Assembly (NCBI GenBank): GCA_938040735.1
Contig: CALHYE010000007.1
Coordinates: forward strand, 119,541 to 183,540
From: an uncultured Bellilinea sp.
GTDB lineage: Bacteria > Chloroflexota > Anaerolineae > Anaerolineales > Anaerolineaceae
DNA: 64,000 nt
Direction: 5' to 3'
The notes beneath the pieces were generated by a model that was not told the DNA's origin, searched no databases, and saw nothing but the letters and a program-made list of their open reading frames with translations. This document shows positions 8,846-17,293 of the stretch, piece by piece (position 1 is the stretch's first letter; each line of letters starts with the position of its first letter). Made by a program: the position numbers and the translations under genes.

Positions 8846-9934
8846 ATGGTTGAAGTAGAACTGCGCTCTTCCAAACCGCTTATCTACGATCTCGATTACG
8901 CCAATCTTGAGAATCTGATCCGGGATTGGCAGCTGCCTGGTTTTCGCGCACGTCAAATTTGGGAAGGTCTGTACCGAAATTATTGGCGCAGTCCAGAAGA
9001 ATTTTCCACCCTGCCGGCTGCTTTGAGACAACAACTGGCGGAACACTTTAGGTTTATTTCATTAGAACCAATCCAGGTGCTTCACTCCTCTGATCGGGAA
9101 ACCACCAAAACCCTCTTCAACCTGCCGGACGGAAGAGCCATTGAAACCGTTCTGATGAAGTATGAGAAACGCCGGACGTTATGTATCTCAACTCAATCCG
9201 GTTGCGCAATGGGCTGCGTATTCTGCGCTACTGGTCAGATGGGATTTAAGCGGAACCTGACCAGCGGTGAAATTGTTGAGCAGGTCATCTACTATGCCAA
9301 CTTGCTCCATCAGGAGGGTCAGTCGGTTACCAATATCGTTATAATGGGAATGGGTGAGCCTTTCCACAATTATGACGCAACCATGGCAGCTATTGACCGG
9401 CTCAATCATCCTTTGGGCATGAATTTGGGATCTCGCCGATTTACCATCTCAACCGTAGGATTGGTACCTATGATTCGTCGGTTTGCCGCTGAACAAAGAC
9501 AAATTAACCTGGCCATCAGCCTGCATGCGGCTGATGATGAACTACGCAGCTCAATGCTGCCGGTCAATAAAAAATACCCGCTCAGCGAACTGATGGTAGC
9601 CTGTCGGGATTATGTAACCCAAACTCACCGCCGCCTCACCTTTGAATGGGCATTAATCCAGAATGTTAACGACTCCGTAGAAACCGCCCGCAAACTGGCA
9701 CGGCTTTTAGAGGGTTTGTTGTGTCATGTCAACGTGATTCCGCTCAACCCGACTCAAAAATATGCTGGTATAGGCAGCACTCGCGAACGCGCATTGGCTT
9801 TCAAGGCTGAACTGGAACGCCATGGGATTCCTTGCACCATCCGTATCCGACGCGGCATTGATATTCAAGCCGGCTGCGGCCAACTGGCAATTCAACAGAC
9901 CCAAAATTCAACCTCCAAACCCGTTGTGATATAA
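8846..9934 (+). CDS. rlmN: 23S rRNA (adenine-2503-C2)-methyltransferase RlmN
   Basis: This 362-residue radical SAM enzyme methylates C2 of A2503 in 23S rRNA and also A37 of some tRNAs. The Cx3Cx2C cluster motif is CAMGCVFC (Cys120, 124, 127). GEPxxNY-type SAM-binding residues appear in MGMGEPFHNYD. The methyl-carrying Cys lies near the C terminus in the AGCGQLA segment. The length is standard. It starts with no gap after the HAD gene. Its last codons contain the promoter of ftsY. Confidence 0.96.
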   Translation: MVEVELRSSKPLIYDLDYANLENLIRDWQLPGFRARQIWEGLYRNYWRSPEEFSTLPAALRQQLAEHFRFISLEPIQVLHSSDRETTKTLFNLPDGRAIETVLMKYEKRRTLCISTQSGCAMGCVFCATGQMGFKRNLTSGEIVEQVIYYANLLHQEGQSVTNIVIMGMGEPFHNYDATMAAIDRLNHPLGMNLGSRRFTISTVGLVPMIRRFAAEQRQINLAISLHAADDELRSSMLPVNKKYPLSELMVACRDYVTQTHRRLTFEWALIQNVNDSVETARKLARLLEGLLCHVNVIPLNPTQKYAGIGSTRERALAFKAELERHGIPCTIRIRRGIDIQAGCGQLAIQQTQNSTSKPVVI

Positions 9935-9935
9935 T
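9927..9935 (+). promoter_or_regulatory. Extended -10 promoter for ftsY, possibly leaderless
   Basis: TGATATAAT lies across the rlmN stop codon. Only 9 bases separate it from the ftsY ATG at 9945, and this interval has no Shine-Dalgarno. Initiation about 7 bases after the hexamer would give a nearly leaderless ftsY mRNA. Confidence 0.45.
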
Positions 9936-9944
9936 CATCCCGCT

Positions 9945-10853
9945 ATGGCAGAATTGTTCTCAAAATGGAAAGAAGCCCTCAATCGAACCAGTAAAGCCGC
10001 CTTTGGCAAACTGGCGACCGTTTTTGGAGCCACCGAAATTGATGAATTCACATGGGAAGAACTGGAAGCCCTCCTTCTTCAAGCCGATTTGGGAATCCAG
10101 ACCACCCAAGAAATACTTAGCGTCCTCCAGAAAAAAGCCGCCCAACAAGGGATTATCCGCGCCGAAGAACTGCGAAACCTGCTGCGGAGCGAGCTGATTC
10201 AACGCCTTGATCCCGCCCCGCCGATTGATCTCGATCACCATAAACCGGCGGTAGTGTTGATTGTCGGAGTGAATGGCTCCGGTAAAACCACTACAATAGC
10301 CAAATTGGGTAAAAAATATTCCCAACAGGGCAAGAAGGTTCTACTCGGTGCAGCCGACACCTTCCGCGCGGCAGCGGTAGACCAGTTAGAAATCTGGGCT
10401 GACCGACTCAGCCTGCCGATCATCAGCGGACAGCCTAACGCCGATCCGGGCGCAGTCGCCTACGACACCATTCAAGCAGCCATTTCACGCAATATGGATA
10501 TTGTCTTTATTGATACGGCAGGCCGTCTGCACACCCGCTATAACCTGATGGAAGAATTGAAAAAGGTCTATCGAGTCAGCGGCAAGGCCTTACCGGGCGC
10601 GCCTCACGCTACCTGGCTTGTGTTAGACGCCACTACCGGACAAAACGCTCTCCAACAGGCAAAAGCATTTAAGGAAGCGGTGCAGATTACCGGAATTATC
10701 CTTGCTAAACTGGATTCATCCGCTCGCGGTGGTATGGCCTTTGCCATCCAAAAAGAATTGGGCATACCGATCCTGTTTGCCGGTTTGGGCGAACAACCGG
10801 ATGACCTACAACCATTCGAACGCGAGGCTTTTGTTGACGGCATTCTTGCCTGA
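9945..10853 (+). CDS. ftsY: Signal recognition particle receptor FtsY
   Basis: This 302-residue SRP GTPase docks ribosome-SRP complexes at the membrane. The N domain (about 1-90) is followed by the G domain with P-loop [15 protein letters not shown], the [11 protein letters not shown] insertion-box segment, [12 protein letters not shown] (G3), and [11 protein letters not shown] as the G4-like motif. The long acidic A domain of enterobacterial FtsY is absent, as in most other phyla. It ends 21 bases before the prfB start, and the two are probably one transcript. Confidence 0.96.
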   Translation: MAELFSKWKEALNRTSKAAFGKLATVFGATEIDEFTWEELEALLLQADLGIQTTQEILSVLQKKAAQQGIIRAEELRNLLRSELIQRLDPAPPIDLDHHKPAVVLIVGVNGSGKTTTIAKLGKKYSQQGKKVLLGAADTFRAAAVDQLEIWADRLSLPIISGQPNADPGAVAYDTIQAAISRNMDIVFIDTAGRLHTRYNLMEELKKVYRVSGKALPGAPHATWLVLDATTGQNALQQAKAFKEAVQITGIILAKLDSSARGGMAFAIQKELGIPILFAGLGEQPDDLQPFEREAFVDGILA

Positions 10854-10874
10854 GACCTTCATACGGGAGGAAGT

Positions 10875-11955
10875 ATGCAGGAATTAATTGATCAACTGAC
10901 GGATTATTCCCGTCAAATCCATGATCTTATGGAGCATCTTTGACTTCTCCAAAAAGAAATCTGACCTGAGCCTGCTGGAAAGACAAGCGGAAGATCCAGC
11001 CTTATGGGATGATCCCGCCCGCGCTCAACAGTTAATGAAAAAACTCGCCGCACTGCGGGAAGAAGTCCAAGAGTGGGAAAAACTTCAAAAAAGAATCGCC
11101 GATTTGCTCGACCTGGCGCAAATGGAAGATGAAAGTTTGTTGCCAGAGATCGAACAAGAAGCGGAAGATTTGCAAAAAATCCTTGAACAAAAAGAATTAA
11201 GCACCCTGCTCTCCGGGCCGTACGATAAGGGAAACGCCTTGCTGGCAATACACGCCGGCGCAGGTGGAACCGATTCGCAGGATTGGGCTGCCATGCTGCA
11301 ACGCATGTACCTTCGCTGGGCAGAGCGTGCCGGCTACGAAACAGAAATTCTGGATATGACCGAGGGTGAAGAAGCCGGGATCAAAAGCGTTACCATCGCC
11401 GTAAATGGGAAATACGCCTACGGCTATCTGAAATCCGAAAAAGGAGTACACCGGCTTGTCCGGCTTTCTCCATTCGACTCAGCCCACCGCCGCCACACCT
11501 CCTTTGCTCAGGTGGAAGTCCTGCCGGAAATCGAAGATGATGAGGAAATCGTCATTAATCCGGAGGATGTCCGTATTGATATTTTCAAATCATCGGGGGC
11601 TGGCGGTCAAAATGTACAGAAAAACGCTACGGCCGTACGCCTGCTGCACCTGCCCACCGGCATCATCGTCACCTGCCAGAATGAGCGTTCCCAAACTCAG
11701 AATCGCGAAAACGCCTTTCGCGTTCTGAGGGCGCGCTTGGCGGCAATCAAACAAGAACAGCAGGAGAAGGAATTGGAAGCCCTGCGGGGTGAGTATCAAA
11801 AAGCCGAGTGGGGTAGCCAGATTCGTTCATACGTCCTGCACCCCTATCAACTGGTCAAAGATCACCGTACCGATTACGAAACCGGCAACACACAAGCCGT
11901 CCTGGATGGTGAACTGGACGGCTTTATCGAGGCTTATTTACGTTGGAAACGCTAG
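10875..11955 (+). CDS. prfB: Peptide chain release factor 2 with programmed +1 frameshift
   Basis: RF2 recognises UGA and UAA. The first 22 codons run from ATG 10875 to an in-frame TGA at 10941. Skipping the T at 10941 continues the frame from 10942 to the TAG at 11955, giving 359 residues, normal for RF2. The body has the SPF codon-recognition tripeptide (RLSPFDSAHRR) and the GGQ peptidyl-hydrolysis motif (SSGAGGQNVQK). The shift site has all classic elements: GGAG, three bases, CTT TGA C. Expression is therefore autoregulated, because low RF2 favours the shift. The start has GGGAGG about 7 bases upstream. It converges on pfkA with a 4-base gap. Confidence 0.96.
10931..10944 (+). promoter_or_regulatory. 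Programmed +1 ribosomal frameshift site of prfB
   Basis: The sequence GGAGCATCTTTGAC contains an internal Shine-Dalgarno-like GGAG, a three-base spacer, the slippery CTT codon and the TGA C poor-termination context. This matches the known RF2 recoding site layout, in which slow UGA decoding lets the CTT-bound tRNA slip by one base to UUU. Confidence 0.94.
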
Positions 11956-11959
11956 GCAG

Positions 11960-12928
11960 TTAATCCAGCATCTTTGCCAGTTCAAACAATTTCAGGTCAA
12001 TTTGTTTTTTATGGCTGACCACTTCCTCCAGCGGGGTGGTGGCAACCTGGCTTTTAATCATCCCGACCAGCACACCGTATTCACCCCTTTCAAGGGCTTC
12101 AACCGCTCCGGCCCCCAGCCGACTTGCCAAAATCCGGTCATAAGCGCCCGGGTCCCCTCCCCGCTGAACATGCCCCAAAATGGTCACCCGTAAATCAAAA
12201 CCCAACCGATCGCGGTGCTTTTCAAAATAGGAGCCCAGTTTGGTAGCGTTGTATTGAGCGCCTTCAGCCACAACCACAATGGCATGGGCTTTGCCGCGCT
12301 CATAGGCTTTCACCAACCGCTGAGCAATTTCTTCCGGGTCAATCTCAACCTCTGGAATGACCACCGCCTCGGCTCCACCGGCAATGGAAGCCATCAAAGC
12401 CAGATAACCACAATCACGCCCCATTACTTCCACCAAAAAAGCGCGTTGGTGAGAAGATGCGGTAATTTTCAAGCGATCAATTGCTTCCAGGGCAATATTC
12501 AACGCCGTATCCACGCCGATGGTAATATCCGAACCGTAAAGGTCATTATCAATCGTTGAAGCCACCCCCACCACCGGAAAGCCGTGCCTGTGAAGGGCCA
12601 GCGAACCGGTTTGGGAGCCGTTTCCACCGATCACCACCAGCCCCTCAATCCCAAACTGATTCAACGAGCGTATCGCCTTTAATTGACCCGCTTCGGTCTT
12701 AAACTCTGCGGAGCGGGCGCTTCCAAGAATGGTGCCGCCCCGCTGCAAAATACCCCCCACCTCTCTGGCGCCCAGAGGAAATAATTTACCGTCAATTAAT
12801 CCTTCATATCCGTTGCGCACGCCGTAAACTTCCCATCCACGAACCGCTGCCGTTCGGACTACGGCCCGAATGGCAGCATTCATGCCGGGTGCGTCCCCCC
12901 CGCTGGTTAACACAGCAATTCTACGCAT
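11960..12928 (-). CDS. pfkA: 6-phosphofructokinase family enzyme with variant Mg-site residue
   Basis: This 322-residue protein is a PfkA-family kinase acting on fructose 6-phosphate in glycolysis. The N terminus has TSGGDAPGMNAAIR, the catalytic segment is STIDNDLYGSD, and the substrate loop is EVMGRDCGYLA. The position usually read GGDGS, which holds the Mg-ATP-contacting Asp, is GGNGS here, and the residue before TIDND is Ser rather than the Gly of ATP-type or the Lys of PPi-type enzymes. Phosphodonor type is therefore uncertain. The start has a strong GGAGGG. It stands alone between convergent prfB and a divergent oxidoreductase gene. Confidence 0.88.
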   Translation of the reverse strand: MRRIAVLTSGGDAPGMNAAIRAVVRTAAVRGWEVYGVRNGYEGLIDGKLFPLGAREVGGILQRGGTILGSARSAEFKTEAGQLKAIRSLNQFGIEGLVVIGGNGSQTGSLALHRHGFPVVGVASTIDNDLYGSDITIGVDTALNIALEAIDRLKITASSHQRAFLVEVMGRDCGYLALMASIAGGAEAVVIPEVEIDPEEIAQRLVKAYERGKAHAIVVVAEGAQYNATKLGSYFEKHRDRLGFDLRVTILGHVQRGGDPGAYDRILASRLGAGAVEALERGEYGVLVGMIKSQVATTPLEEVVSHKKQIDLKLFELAKMLD

Positions 12929-13106
12929 GATGACACCCTCCGAAAATACTACTCTTCTATGATAGCTGTCTGTACGATTTTAACACAGTTTTGTTGTTCT
13001 GCCGTTTTTTTTGAATTTTAGCATTCTCAATTCATTCTGGAGTAAAACAGGTGACACTCGTGAGCAAAAAAACGGCAATATTTCAGTAGGAAGGCTATTC
13101 CATATT

Positions 13107-13115
13107 TGCTACAAT
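13107..13115 (+). promoter_or_regulatory. Extended -10 promoter upstream of the FAD/FeS dehydrogenase pair
   Basis: TGCTACAAT (TGn plus TACAAT) lies 48 bases before the chosen ATG at 13164, in the 235-bp divergent region shared with pfkA. No good -35 is seen. Confidence 0.4.
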
Positions 13116-13163
13116 CGGGACGGTATTGGCAGGCAAATCCTGAACCTCAGAAAAGGATCACCC

Positions 13164-15287
13164 ATGTCATCAAGGAGAATTCAAAAGCACCCGATCCTGC
13201 CACCCATAGAAAAACCAACCGTCAATTTTTTCTGGCAGGATAATCCTCTCGTTGCATGTGCGGGAGAAACCATTGCATCAGCCCTGATTGCCAACGACAT
13301 TCACGTTTTCGGACACCATCCCAGAGACGGCTCTCCTCTGGGAATTTTTTGCGCAAACGGACAATGCGCTCAATGTATGGTCATCGCTGATGGCAAACCG
13401 GTCAAATCCTGCATGGAACTGGTCAAAGAAGGGGTACAGGTTTATCCGGCAAACGGTTTACCGGCTTTACCACAGGATGACCTGATTCCCCCCATGAGGG
13501 AAATTACTACTTTACAGTATCCTGTGTTGATCATTGGCGGCGGGCCGGCTGGTCTATCGGCCGCCATTGAATTAGGAAACCGTGATATTCCAGTTCTATT
13601 GATAGATGATAAACACCGGCTTGGGGGAAAACTGGTGCTGCAGACCCACCGATTTTTTGGTTCAAGCGAGGCAGTTTACGCCGGAACAAGGGGAATTGAT
13701 ATTGCTGCCCGCCTTGAAGAACAGGTTAGATCGTTTTCTTCCGTGGATATATGGTTGAACAGCACTGCGCTGGCTGTTTTTGAAGATCAAAAAGTGGGTA
13801 TTTTGAAAAATAACCGGGAATATGTACTGGTTCAACCACAAGTCTTGCTGGTTGCTTGCGGCGCCCGCGAGAAATTTCTCGCTTTCGAGGGCAACGCCCT
13901 GCCGGGCGTCATCGGAGCGGGCGCCTTTCAAACGCTGGTCAACCGTGATCGGGTCAAACCATGCGATAGATTATTTATTGTCGGCGGCGGCAATGTCGGC
14001 CTGATCGCCGGTTATCATGCTTTGCAAGCCGGCATCGAGGTAGTAGGATTGGTAGAAGCTTTGCCGGAATGCGGGGGGTATAAAGTCCATCAAGATAAAT
14101 TAGCCCGCCTGGGCGTACCCATTTACACTTCCCACACGATATTAAGCGCGAATGGAAAAGAACGGGTTGAATCGATAACCATTGCGGAGATTGACGAAAA
14201 CTTCAAACCAATCCAAGGAACAGAGAAATCCTTTGAGTGCGACAGCGTTTTGATCGCCGTCGGTCTGGATCCGGTGAACGAATTCTATCAAAAAGCGCTC
14301 CAATATAACCTGCCTGCTTTTGTGGCCGGCGATGCTGAAGAGATCGCCGAAGCATCGGCTGCCATCTTTTCCGGCAAAATTAAAGGATTGGAAATTTTTC
14401 GTTTCCTGGGTCATTCGGAGATTGAAATCCCACAGGAATGGTACCAAACCGGAGAAATCCTCAAATCCAAACCCGGAAAAATTTACTCGGAGCAATTGCC
14501 CGAATTAGATGGCGGCATCCTGCCGGTGATCCATTGCCAGCAGGAAATTCCGTGCAACCCCTGCACTACACTTTGCCCTCTCGAATTGATCGTCATTGAA
14601 AGCAATGATATTCGCGGCGTCCCTCACTTTATCGGAGACGATTACAACTGCAAAGGATGCGGTAAGTGCGTGGCAGGCTGTCCTGGGCTCGCCATCACTC
14701 TCATTAACAGTCGTAAAGATCCCGAAAATCCTATCGTTTCCATTCCATACGAATTTACCCGAGAAAGTTTAGAAGGCAAACAAACGGTTGCTGTAATTGA
14801 TACAAATGGGACGGAATTGGGAGACGTGCCGCTGGTCGGTATCAACTCGATCCCAGGCAATGACCGCACCTTGATTGTGCGGGTACAAGCCCCACGCGCA
14901 ATCGCAACCCGCATAGCCGGAATACGTATCCAACCGCCTGAAATAACCAAACCCCTTGATCGCTACCTTGAAACCATCAAGAATGAAACAATTGTGTGCC
15001 GCTGCGAGCATGTGACCGCCGGAGAGATTCGCGATCTGATCCGGCAAGGCTATCGGGATATGAATGAAATCAAGGCTATATCCCGTGCCGGCATGGGAGC
15101 ATGCGGCTCGAAAACCTGCGGAAATATCATCTTGCGCCTGTTCCGGGAAGAAGGCGTTCCACTGGATCAGGTAACCGCAAATACCCGGCGGCCGCTTTTT
15201 GTTGAAGTTCCGCTGGGTGCGTTCGCAGGTATCCCCATTGATGGTGAGGAAGAAAACGATGCCCGAAGCCAACCGCAAGCATTATGA
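13164..15287 (+). CDS. Multicentre FAD/FeS amino-acid or amine dehydrogenase subunit (HcnA-HcnB-like fusion)
   Basis: This 707-residue protein resembles the alpha subunits of heteromeric sarcosine oxidase, opine oxidase, hydrogen cyanide synthase and dye-linked proline dehydrogenase. An N-terminal plant-type [2Fe-2S] domain has Cys63-x4-Cys68-x2-Cys71-x11-Cys83. A FAD/NAD(P) disulfide-reductase-like domain with GGGPAG at about 125 follows. A ferredoxin-like region has Cys-rich clusters near 463-474 and 496-507 (CKGCGKCVAGC). A BFD-type [2Fe-2S] domain lies at about 612-655 (CRCEH...GSKTCG). The ATG at 13164 has AAAAGGA upstream; an in-frame upstream extension begins with low-complexity sequence and lacks support. 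The gene overlaps its partner by 29 bases. The substrate is unknown. Confidence 0.82.
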   Translation: MSSRRIQKHPILPPIEKPTVNFFWQDNPLVACAGETIASALIANDIHVFGHHPRDGSPLGIFCANGQCAQCMVIADGKPVKSCMELVKEGVQVYPANGLPALPQDDLIPPMREITTLQYPVLIIGGGPAGLSAAIELGNRDIPVLLIDDKHRLGGKLVLQTHRFFGSSEAVYAGTRGIDIAARLEEQVRSFSSVDIWLNSTALAVFEDQKVGILKNNREYVLVQPQVLLVACGAREKFLAFEGNALPGVIGAGAFQTLVNRDRVKPCDRLFIVGGGNVGLIAGYHALQAGIEVVGLVEALPECGGYKVHQDKLARLGVPIYTSHTILSANGKERVESITIAEIDENFKPIQGTEKSFECDSVLIAVGLDPVNEFYQKALQYNLPAFVAGDAEEIAEASAAIFSGKIKGLEIFRFLGHSEIEIPQEWYQTGEILKSKPGKIYSEQLPELDGGILPVIHCQQEIPCNPCTTLCPLELIVIESNDIRGVPHFIGDDYNCKGCGKCVAGCPGLAITLINSRKDPENPIVSIPYEFTRESLEGKQTVAVIDTNGTELGDVPLVGINSIPGNDRTLIVRVQAPRAIATRIAGIRIQPPEITKPLDRYLETIKNETIVCRCEHVTAGEIRDLIRQGYRDMNEIKAISRAGMGACGSKTCGNIILRLFREEGVPLDQVTANTRRPLFVEVPLGAFAGIPIDGEEENDARSQPQAL

Positions 15288-16425
15288 CGTCATCATCATA
15301 GGGGCAGGATCAATCGGCACACCCGCCGCCTTCTTTTTGGCGCGCAGCGGCATCAAGACTCTGGTGATAGACCGCGCCGCCAGTCCGGGACAGGAATCGA
15401 ATAAACGTGCCATTGGCGGTATCCGCGCAACCCATTCTGACCCCGCCAAAATCCGTCTCTGCTTACGCAGTATTGATATTTTTTCAACCTGGAAAGAAAC
15501 CTACGGGGATGACATTGAGTGGTTTCCGGGCGGTTATGTATTTGTGGCTTACCGCGAACGTGAGGAAAAAATCCTCAAAGAACTGCTGATCAAACAGCAT
15601 TCATTCGGGTTGAACATCCATTGGCTGGATAAAAATCAACTGCTGGAAGTCGTACCCGATCTGAATCCAAATGACCTGATCGGCGGCACCTACTCTCCAG
15701 AAGATGGCAGCGCTTCCCCCCTGCTGGCAATTCACGCATTTTATCGTCATGCCTGCCGTCTGGGAGCCGAGTTTCACTTTCGCGAAACTGTCGAAAGTTT
15801 CACTCTAAAAAATGGTGAGATTAAGGCGGTTCACACCGATCGGGCAACCTACACTGCCGATATCGTGATCAACGCCGCAGGCGGATTTGCCCGGCAGATT
15901 GGCGAGCTTGCCGGTCTTGACCTGCCGGTTTATCCCGACTCCCACGAAGCTGCCATCACCGAACCGGTTGTCCGCTTCCTCAACCCCATGATTGTGGATA
16001 TCCGCCCGGCGCCGGGTTCTTCCAATTTTTACTTTTACCAGCACCTCACCGGTCAGATTGTTTTTTGCATTACGCCTTCACCCAATATTTGGGGAAGCGA
16101 TGTCGAGGAAACCAGTCAATTTTTGCCGATGGTATCGCGCCGGATGATTGAAGTGATGCCGCGCTTGAAACACATTCGCGTACGACGAACCTGGCGCGGT
16201 CTTTATCCCATGACCCCGGATGGTTTCCCGATTATCGGCTATGCGCAAAATCCGCGCAACTTCCTGCTGGCAGTCGGCATGTGCGGGCAAGGTTTCATGC
16301 TCGGTCCGGGAGTGGGGGAACTTCTGGCGCGGTTGGTATTAAACAAACCTGAACCCGAAGATGAGATTATCCTTCAAGTGCTTTCACCGCGGCGTCAGTT
16401 TGCCGGGCAGGAATTGCTGAAATAA
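15259..16425 (+). CDS. FAD-dependent amino-acid/amine oxidase subunit (DAO family, HcnC/SoxB-like)
   Basis: This 388-residue protein has an N-terminal dinucleotide-binding motif VIIIGAGSIGTPAA and the C-terminal RTWRGLYPMTPDGFPIIG segment typical of the DAO family (sarcosine oxidase beta, glycine oxidase, D-amino-acid dehydrogenase). It is the likely substrate-oxidising subunit that passes electrons to the FeS-rich upstream protein. The ATG at 15259 lies inside the end of that gene and has GAGG upstream; the 29-base overlap implies translational coupling. The residue after GAGSIG and the RAIGGIRATHSDP stretch fit FAD binding. Candidate substrates are proline, sarcosine, glycine or D-amino acids; sequence alone does not decide. 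Confidence 0.83.
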   Translation: MPEANRKHYDVIIIGAGSIGTPAAFFLARSGIKTLVIDRAASPGQESNKRAIGGIRATHSDPAKIRLCLRSIDIFSTWKETYGDDIEWFPGGYVFVAYREREEKILKELLIKQHSFGLNIHWLDKNQLLEVVPDLNPNDLIGGTYSPEDGSASPLLAIHAFYRHACRLGAEFHFRETVESFTLKNGEIKAVHTDRATYTADIVINAAGGFARQIGELAGLDLPVYPDSHEAAITEPVVRFLNPMIVDIRPAPGSSNFYFYQHLTGQIVFCITPSPNIWGSDVEETSQFLPMVSRRMIEVMPRLKHIRVRRTWRGLYPMTPDGFPIIGYAQNPRNFLLAVGMCGQGFMLGPGVGELLARLVLNKPEPEDEIILQVLSPRRQFAGQELLK

Positions 16426-16507
16426 GCCCCGCCTTATGGTATGATTGGCAGCGAACTCTGCTGACAGTCATGGTGTCCATTATCTTTTTTGTTTCCGGAA
16501 ACTCATT

Positions 16508-17212
16508 ATGATTTCACCGATTCGCGCTTTGATCTTTGACTTTGATGGCCTGATTATTGATACCGAAAGCCCCGAATTCGAAACTTGGTTGGAAATGTTT
16601 CGGGAATTCGGGGCGGGTCTCAAATTTGAGGAATGGGTAGCCTGCCTCGGCACCAGTGCGGATGCCTTTGATGCGGCTTCCATTCTCTACCAACGTACCG
16701 GCATCTCTACCGACAATCTCACCCTGTGGACAGAGCAGAAAAAACGCTCTATTCAAAAAGCCAATCAATTATCTCCATTGCCCGGCGTAATAAATTTACT
16801 CCAAGAAGCCAAAAATGCTGGCATCGGCCTGGCCGTTGCGTCCAGTTCTCCGCGAGCATGGGTGCAGGGTCATCTCGAACGAATGGGATTGATTTCTTAT
16901 TATCAATATATCCTTACCAAAGAGGACGTTCAAAATGTAAAACCCGCCCCCGACCTCTACTTGAAAGCAGTTCAAATGCTTAGAGTAGAGCCTGCTCAGG
17001 CCGTTGCGCTTGAAGATTCGCCTAATGGGATAAAGGCTGCCCGTCAGGCCGGTCTTTTTTGTGTAGCCATTCCCAATCCCATCAGTAAACGATTAGATCT
17101 TTCAGAGGCAAACCTGATTTTCAACAGCCTTACGGAGGTAAATCTCCAAATTCTGGCGGATTTCGTTTCCTCGAACAATAACGGACATTCTCCCGGGAAA
17201 ATAAAGGTTTAA
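16508..17212 (+). CDS. HAD-superfamily hydrolase, beta-phosphoglucomutase-like (subfamily IA)
   Basis: This 234-residue protein has motif I IFDFDGLIIDTE, motif II VASSSPRAW, the Lys of motif III in VKPAPD and motif IV ALEDSPNGIKAA. These mark the PGMB/phosphatase group with a small helical C1 cap. It probably dephosphorylates or isomerises a small sugar phosphate; the substrate cannot be named. The ATG at 16508 gives a normal N terminus; the upstream 21 codons look non-coding. An extended -10 TGGTATGAT lies at 16437-16445. Confidence 0.85.
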   Translation: MISPIRALIFDFDGLIIDTESPEFETWLEMFREFGAGLKFEEWVACLGTSADAFDAASILYQRTGISTDNLTLWTEQKKRSIQKANQLSPLPGVINLLQEAKNAGIGLAVASSSPRAWVQGHLERMGLISYYQYILTKEDVQNVKPAPDLYLKAVQMLRVEPAQAVALEDSPNGIKAARQAGLFCVAIPNPISKRLDLSEANLIFNSLTEVNLQILADFVSSNNNGHSPGKIKV

Positions 17213-17230
17213 CCTTTTCGATTTGCCATC

Positions 17231-17258
17231 TTGAAAGTCAGGCGGGAAAAGGTATACT
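17231..17258 (+). promoter_or_regulatory. Sigma70-type promoter for relA/spoT
   Basis: TTGAAA (17231-17236), a 16-bp spacer and TATACT (17253-17258) lie 35 bases before the start codon at 17294. Both hexamers are close to consensus. Confidence 0.5.
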
Positions 17259-17293
17259 TACTACAATCCATAAACCATTAGAACGGGCTTAGC

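Noticed and set aside
10921..10942. Release factor 2 starting at 10921 as a simple reading frame
   Set aside because: The upstream frame from ATG 10875, with its ribosome-binding site and classic shift signals, gives the normal RF2 N terminus. The in-frame stop is programmed, not a sequencing error or a pseudogene.
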